From the NCBI GenBank assembly GCA_964473995.1, contig CAYYRB010000014.1:1-45277 (forward strand): DNA of 45,277 bases. Reading direction: 5' to 3'. The DNA comes from JAKRSD01 sp964473995. Lineage in GTDB: Bacteria; Bacteroidota; Bacteroidia; CAIKAF01. The position numbers and the translations under genes are program-made. Positions 41,488 to 45,277 of this stretch are shown here, one piece after another. The notes beneath the pieces are model-generated. The model ran no database searches, was not told the origin of the DNA, and saw only the letters and a list, made by a program, of their open reading frames with translations. The first letter of the stretch is position 1. Each line of letters opens with the position of its first letter.

Positions 41488-43179
41488 CTATTTATCCCCA
41501 AGTCTTTCTTTGAGGTCCAGATGATGACGGCGCGCCGTATCCTGGGCAATGTCATAACCGGCGTCCGCATGGCGGATTACGCCCATGGCGGGGTCATTAT
41601 TGAGCACACGGGCCAGGCGTTTTTCCGCATCATCCGTACCATCGGCTACGATAACCATACCCGCATGGATGGAGTAACCCATGCCTACTCCGCCTCCGTG
41701 ATGCAGAGAAACCCAGGAGGCTCCTCCGGCTGTATTGATGAGTGCGTTCAGTACGGGCCAGTCGGCTACGGCATCCGAACCGTCTTTCATGGCTTCGGTT
41801 TCACGGTTGGGCGAGGCCACCGAACCGGTATCCAAGTGGTCGCGACCGATGACTATGGGCGCTTTTACTTTGCCTTCGCGCACCAGCCGGTTAAAGGCCA
41901 AAGCCGCTTTTTGTCTGGCGCCCATGGGCAGCCAGCAGATGCGTGCGGGAAGCCCCTGAAAAGCGATCCGTTCTTTGGCCAATGTGAGCCAGCGAAGCAG
42001 GGAACGGTCCTCAGGGAAGAGTTTTTTGAGTTCTTCGTCGCAGGTGTAAATATCTTCAGGGTCGCCACTCAGCGCCACGAACCGGAAGGGGCCGCTGCCC
42101 TTGCAGAATAATGGCCGTATAAAGGCCGGAACAAATCCCGGAAAGCGGAAGGCATCGGCCACGCCGCGTTTGTCATGTGCCTGTCCGCGCAGGTTATTCC
42201 CGTAGTCGAATGTTACGGCGCCTCTCTTTTGCAGTTCCAACATCTGGCGCACATGCAGGGCCATGGTGTCCAGGCTGAGTGCGCAGTATTTTTCGGGATT
42301 GTTTTCGCGCATCGCGCCTGCTTCCACCACGGAAAGACCTTGTGGAAAATAACCGATCAGTTCGTCGTGAGAGGAGGTCTGGTCTGTAAGGGTATCGGGT
42401 GTGATGTTGCGGTCAATGAGGCGTTGTAAAAGGTCCACGGCATTGCCCAATACGCCTATGGAAATTCCTTTTCCTTCAGCTTTGAATTTCAGTGCCGCAT
42501 TAATGGCTTCGTCGAAATCGGTGAATTTGTAATCCAGATAGCGGGTTTCCAATCGCTTGTCAATCCGCCATTCCTCCATTTCTGCGCACAGCGCCACACC
42601 TTCGTTCATGGTGATGGCCAGGGGTTGAGCTCCGCCCATGCCGCCCAGTCCTGCCGTTACGTTCAGCGTGCCTTTCAGCGATCCTCCGAAGTGTTGACGT
42701 GCCAACTCGGCATAGGTTTCGTAAGTGCCCTGCACGATGCCCTGCGATCCGATGTAAATCCAGGAACCGGCGGTCATCTGTCCGTACATCATCAGGCCTT
42801 TCGCGTCCAATTCGCGGAAATGTTCCCAGGTAGCCCACTTGGGTACCAACATGGAGTTGGAAATGATTACCCGTGGAGCATCTTTGTGCGTGGGCAGAAT
42901 GCCTACGGGTTTGCCTGACTGAATGAGCAGGGTTTCGTCGTCGCGCAAATCTTTGAGTGCTTTTACGATCAGGTGAAACGCTTCCGGATTACGGGCCGCC
43001 TTACCCAGTCCGCCGTACACGATTAAATCCTCTGGGCGCTCCGCTACTTCGGGATCCAGGTTGTTGTGCAGCATGCGCAGGGCAGCTTCCTGTATCCAGC
43101 CTTTGCAGGAGAGCGAGGTTCCCGTAGGCGTTTTTATGGCAGACATGTCTAATTTTTCGGAAAGCGAAACCGTATTCAT
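41488..43179 (-). CDS. hutU: Urocanate hydratase
   Basis: HutU converts urocanate to imidazolone propionate in histidine breakdown, using tightly bound NAD as electrophile. The 563-residue length is normal. Family blocks include RMLHNNLDPEVAERPEDLIVYGG near the N-terminus, GILPTHKDAPRVIISNSMLVP, YGQMTAGSWIYIGSQGIVQGTYETY, GGMGGAQPLA, DQTSSHDELIGYFPQG, GRDHLDTGSVASPNRETEAMKDGSDAVADW and HHGGGVGMGYSIHAG. No other hut genes are in the window, so the pathway must be completed elsewhere. It is 63 bp downstream of the thioredoxin-like gene; its own TACCTTTG element lies in that gap. Confidence 0.97.
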   Translation of the reverse strand: MNTVSLSEKLDMSAIKTPTGTSLSCKGWIQEAALRMLHNNLDPEVAERPEDLIVYGGLGKAARNPEAFHLIVKALKDLRDDETLLIQSGKPVGILPTHKDAPRVIISNSMLVPKWATWEHFRELDAKGLMMYGQMTAGSWIYIGSQGIVQGTYETYAELARQHFGGSLKGTLNVTAGLGGMGGAQPLAITMNEGVALCAEMEEWRIDKRLETRYLDYKFTDFDEAINAALKFKAEGKGISIGVLGNAVDLLQRLIDRNITPDTLTDQTSSHDELIGYFPQGLSVVEAGAMRENNPEKYCALSLDTMALHVRQMLELQKRGAVTFDYGNNLRGQAHDKRGVADAFRFPGFVPAFIRPLFCKGSGPFRFVALSGDPEDIYTCDEELKKLFPEDRSLLRWLTLAKERIAFQGLPARICWLPMGARQKAALAFNRLVREGKVKAPIVIGRDHLDTGSVASPNRETEAMKDGSDAVADWPVLNALINTAGGASWVSLHHGGGVGMGYSIHAGMVIVADGTDDAEKRLARVLNNDPAMGVIRHADAGYDIAQDTARRHHLDLKERLGDK

Positions 43180-43225
43180 AACATCCTTATTTCACGTATA
43201 ACAGACCCAAAGGCCTAAGGTTTTG

Positions 43226-43233
43226 CAAAGGTA
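43226..43233 (-). promoter_or_regulatory. -7 element (TACCTTTG) of hutU
   Basis: A perfect TAnnTTTG match on the minus strand, 46 bp before the hutU ATG, in the gap after the thioredoxin-like gene. Confidence 0.5.
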
Positions 43234-43242
43234 GGGAATGTT

Positions 43243-43797
43243 TTATTCCGCATAGGCGGAAAGTTGTTCGTGCAGCTTGTCGCCCATCAGGTGCACGGCT
43301 ATTACACGTCCTTCGGGATCGAGCAGCAGATTGTTTGGTATGGATTTGATTCGGTAGGTTCTTACCACTGGCGAATCCCATCCTTTCAAGTCAGATACGT
43401 GTATGGGGCCGCGGAGCCCGTCTCTTTCGATGGTTTTCTTCCAGAAATTTTCGTCTTCGTCCAGTGAAATGTAGACAATGGTGAACCCGTTTCCGCCTTT
43501 CATTTTCCGTTTGGAGAACTGTTCATACGCCCTCATCTGATTGGGACTTTCCTTTCGGCAGGGTCGGCACCAGGCGGCCCAGAAATCAACCAACACGTAT
43601 TTTCCCCGGAGGGAGGTCAGCTGAACGTTGTTGCCCGAGGTGTCGGGTAGGGAAATTTCGGGAGCCTGTTCACCCGGCATTACGCCTATTTTAGCAGCCT
43701 TCCGATGCCGTACTTCCCGATAGACGAAGCTGCCTGCCAGCAGTGCCAATGTGAGCAGAAGCAGGAAAATGTTCGCCTTTTTGCTTGATTCCGCCAT
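43243..43797 (-). CDS. TlpA-like membrane-anchored thioredoxin
   Basis: The 184-residue protein has an N-terminal membrane anchor (about 9-25, IFLLLLTLALLAGSFVY) and a periplasmic AhpC/TSA-Redoxin-type thioredoxin domain. The active site is WAAWCRPC (C77, C80), preceded by LVDFWA. Insertions and the cis-Pro region IKSIPNNLLLDPEGRVIA fit the TlpA/ResA group, which reduces disulfides in the periplasm, often for cytochrome c maturation. A GACCTTTG promoter-like element ends 4 nt before the ATG. It diverges from rsmD with an 82-bp gap carrying both promoters. Confidence 0.9.
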   Translation of the reverse strand: MAESSKKANIFLLLLTLALLAGSFVYREVRHRKAAKIGVMPGEQAPEISLPDTSGNNVQLTSLRGKYVLVDFWAAWCRPCRKESPNQMRAYEQFSKRKMKGGNGFTIVYISLDEDENFWKKTIERDGLRGPIHVSDLKGWDSPVVRTYRIKSIPNNLLLDPEGRVIAVHLMGDKLHEQLSAYAE

Positions 43798-43801
43798 GGT
43801 G

Positions 43802-43809
43802 CAAAGGTC
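43802..43809 (-). promoter_or_regulatory. -7-like element (GACCTTTG) of the thioredoxin-like gene
   Basis: One mismatch to TAnnTTTG (G for T at the first base), ending exactly 4 nt before the ATG at 43797. Confidence 0.4.
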
Positions 43810-43867
43810 GTTGTTTTCTTCCGTTTATCGCGGATAAGGTCTGTTTTACCCGTCCGTTTTCTTTAGT

Positions 43868-43875
43868 TACCTTTG
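43868..43875 (+). promoter_or_regulatory. -7 element (TACCTTTG) of rsmD
   Basis: A perfect TAnnTTTG match ending exactly 4 nt before the rsmD ATG, predicting a leaderless mRNA. Confidence 0.55.
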
Positions 43876-43879
43876 TGCC

Positions 43880-44419
43880 ATGCGAATCATCAGCGGTTTT
43901 TTGAAGGGTAGAAGGGTAGAACCTCCTAAGGAATTTTCGGCGAGGCCCACCACCGATTTTGCCCGTGAGGGTTTGTTCAACATGTTGGTAAACCGCATGG
44001 AATTGGAGGGTTCTCGGGTGTTGGATTTGTTTGCCGGCAGCGGAACGGTGGCTTTTGAATTCGTTTCCCGCGGTGCGGCTGAGGTGGTAGCCGTAGATTC
44101 GGATGAATTGTGTATTCGTTTTATCCGCAAAAAAGCCGAAGAGTTTCAGGTGCCTCAATTGAAACCCTTGCGTTCGGAAGCCTTGCTTTATCTGGCGCGC
44201 GCCGGTGTCACGTTCGATATTGTGTTTTGTGATCCTCCGTTTGACAGGGAGAATCTCAGTGAAATTCCCGATGCCGTATTTGCCCACGGGGTATTGGCGA
44301 AGGAGGGATTATTGATTTTGGAGCATGAGGACAAACATTCGTTCCAGGAACATCCGCACTTTTTGGAGGACAGGCGTTATGGGCGTGTAAAGTTCAGTTT
44401 TTTCGGATACCGGGCGTAG
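43880..44419 (+). CDS. rsmD: 16S rRNA (guanine(966)-N(2))-methyltransferase
   Basis: RsmD methylates G966 of 16S rRNA in the assembling 30S subunit. The 179-residue protein begins MRIISGFLKGRRV and RPTTDFAREGLFNML, conserved in the family. SAM-binding motif I is VLDLFAGSGTVAFEF (47-61), and the N2-methyltransferase motif DPPF is at residues 118-121, in IVFCDPPFDRE. It is a single gene, divergent from the thioredoxin-like gene, with a promoter element that ends 4 nt before the ATG. No clear terminator was seen in the 73 bp before the convergent hepT stop. Confidence 0.95.
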   Translation: MRIISGFLKGRRVEPPKEFSARPTTDFAREGLFNMLVNRMELEGSRVLDLFAGSGTVAFEFVSRGAAEVVAVDSDELCIRFIRKKAEEFQVPQLKPLRSEALLYLARAGVTFDIVFCDPPFDRENLSEIPDAVFAHGVLAKEGLLILEHEDKHSFQEHPHFLEDRRYGRVKFSFFGYRA

Positions 44420-44492
44420 TGATACGGGCCTTTGGTTATACAGCTATATTCACGGCTGCAATTCTGATCAATCACCAAAGCGTCCAAGGAAT

Positions 44493-44828
44493 TTAGGATT
44501 GAAGGTAATTTGAAACTTGCTTTTTGAGAATGGGCAAATCACGGACTACTATTGACCACATAATTTCGTCGGAGATGTTGTCATAGCTGTGAATGATGCG
44601 ATTCCTTGTACCTATAATGTTTTGAGCATTTTCTAGAATGAAATGAGCATCTTCTTTTAAAATACGCCCAACCGCTTTACCGATAATTTCTAGATTTCGC
44701 TCAACGGCTTTTTTGGTTTTTAGATCTTTTTGATAGAGGGAAAACTCTTTATTATCCCCTATGAAATCAAAAATTTCATCTATGCATCGGTCAATATCCA
44801 AAAGCGAGGTTTTGATTTTAAGATCCAT
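44493..44828 (-). CDS. hepT: HepT-like HEPN toxin
   Basis: The 111-residue protein is a DUF86/HepT-type HEPN protein. The RNase motif R-x4-H is present (R75-H80 in GTRNRIIHSY), followed by Tyr82, which in studied HepT-MntA pairs is the residue AMPylated by the antitoxin. The N-terminal helices with KAVERNLEIIGKAVGRI fit the family. HEPN proteins of this type cut RNA as dimers unless neutralised. The gene overlaps the upstream nucleotidyltransferase gene by 11 bp, giving a compact toxin-antitoxin operon. Confidence 0.88.
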   Translation of the reverse strand: MDLKIKTSLLDIDRCIDEIFDFIGDNKEFSLYQKDLKTKKAVERNLEIIGKAVGRILKEDAHFILENAQNIIGTRNRIIHSYDNISDEIMWSIVVRDLPILKKQVSNYLQS

Positions 44829-45120
44829 AAATCTTCACTTTTGTTTTTTCCAGTTGATCACGAAAAAGGGCATTCTTAATTGCTCGTTCTTCTAACAGAT
44901 CGATCTGTCTTTTTAGTATGGTTTCCGCCCGGCTTTTGAAATTAAAATACAAATCGGCATATTTAAATGGATCAGATTCGTTGAATTCGCTCACCAAATC
45001 AATATCCGATTTCTCGTTGAAATCATTTCCTGTAACCGAGCCGAAGGCAAAGAGTGATTTAACCTGACTATGCTCACACAGTTCAAGAAGAGCTTTTATT
45101 TTTTGTCGGTCAATTTTCAT
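44818..45120 (-). CDS. mntA: MntA-like nucleotidyltransferase antitoxin
   Basis: The 100-residue minimal nucleotidyltransferase has the signature GS-x10-DxD (G27, S28, then D39-I-D41 in FAFGSVTGNDFNEKSDIDL). In the MntA-HepT system this enzyme transfers AMP to the HepT Tyr and silences it. It precedes hepT with an 11-bp overlap, the usual order. A TAACTTTG promoter element ends 4 nt before the ATG, so the operon message is probably leaderless. Confidence 0.88.
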   Translation of the reverse strand: MKIDRQKIKALLELCEHSQVKSLFAFGSVTGNDFNEKSDIDLVSEFNESDPFKYADLYFNFKSRAETILKRQIDLLEERAIKNALFRDQLEKTKVKIYGS

Positions 45121-45124
45121 ACGC

Positions 45125-45132
45125 CAAAGTTA
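45125..45132 (-). promoter_or_regulatory. -7 element (TAACTTTG) of mntA-hepT
   Basis: A perfect TAnnTTTG match on the minus strand, ending exactly 4 nt before the mntA ATG. Confidence 0.55.
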
Positions 45133-45193
45133 CAATTTTTAAAGATCTGCTCTTTTTGTGCTTTTCAGCTGGAGTTAAACTGGATTACTAACG

Positions 45194-45222
45194 TGTTCCG
45201 ACAAATACGGAACAGCATTTTT
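45194..45222 (+). terminator. Hairpin followed by T run at the window end
   Basis: TGTTCCG (45194-45200) pairs with CGGAACA (45208-45214) and is followed by GCATTTTTTT. It has intrinsic-terminator form, but no plus-strand gene ends just upstream, so its role is unclear. Confidence 0.4.
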
Positions 45223-45241
45223 TTAACGCTCGCCGCGGGGC

Positions 45242-45269
45242 TGACCTTTTTTCTTGATAAAAAAGGTCA
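45242..45269. repeat. 11-bp perfect inverted repeat
   Basis: TGACCTTTTTT (45242-45252) and AAAAAAGGTCA (45259-45269) form a perfect stem with a 6-nt loop, preceded by a GC-rich CGCCGCGGGG stretch. It may be a terminator for a minus-strand gene outside the window or a dispersed repeat. Confidence 0.5.
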
Positions 45270-45277
45270 ATAAAAAA

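Overview
The window is a chromosomal stretch of a Bacteroidota bacterium, probably from a metagenome or draft scaffold. The evidence is: three secreted proteins with type IX secretion (T9SS) C-terminal sorting domains; a PorE-like OmpA protein with TPR and beta-propeller domains; a fused SecDF; a purM-prfA-pyrF operon; no clear Shine-Dalgarno sequences; and repeated matches to the Bacteroidota -7 promoter element TAnnTTTG just before start codons. Family or genus cannot be fixed from the sequence. No rRNA, tRNA, CRISPR array, phage or intact transposase was seen.

Layout. 1-2.1 kb: end of a probable MarR regulator, pirin, YceI and a small membrane protein. 2.2-9.1 kb: a glycan/lipid-glycosylation cluster (GtrA flippase, two FkbM methyltransferases flanking a GT-C-type membrane glycosyltransferase, a methyltransferase-GT2 fusion, and a polytopic membrane protein on the other strand). 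9.2-14.9 kb: purL, then purM-prfA-pyrF on the minus strand. 15-24.6 kb: PorE-like OmpA protein, tatA, secDF, a secreted FG-GAP protein, a retropepsin-like protease and malate dehydrogenase. 24.7-28.8 kb: cobalamin adenosyltransferase, ABC ATPase and methyltransferase in one operon, a lipoprotein-SCO pair, and a PPK2 kinase. 28.8-35.5 kb is the most unusual part: an oxidosqualene cyclase, a tandemly duplicated REP-like repeat, a putative secreted metallopeptidase, a DUF1801 protein, and a two-gene operon with a sterol-desaturase-superfamily enzyme. 35.6-45.3 kb: M20 dipeptidase, two large T9SS type-B cargo proteins in tandem, urocanate hydratase, a TlpA-like thioredoxin, rsmD and a MntA-HepT toxin-antitoxin pair.

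Most noteworthy. The cyclase at 28782-30986 has the eukaryotic-type DCTAE catalytic motif instead of the DxDD of hopene cyclases. It also carries the Tyr/His/Ile set that marks plant cycloartenol synthases. A di-iron sterol-desaturase-like protein lies about 2.5 kb away, so the locus may be part of an unusual bacterial sterol or triterpenol pathway. Several genes have the -7 promoter element ending exactly 4 nt before the ATG, which predicts leaderless transcripts.

Caution on assembly: two 100-N gaps (15176-15275 and 21288-21387) are each flanked by an exact 54-55 bp duplication. Collapsing each duplication restores one continuous reading frame, so these are scaffolding artefacts and not biological disruptions.
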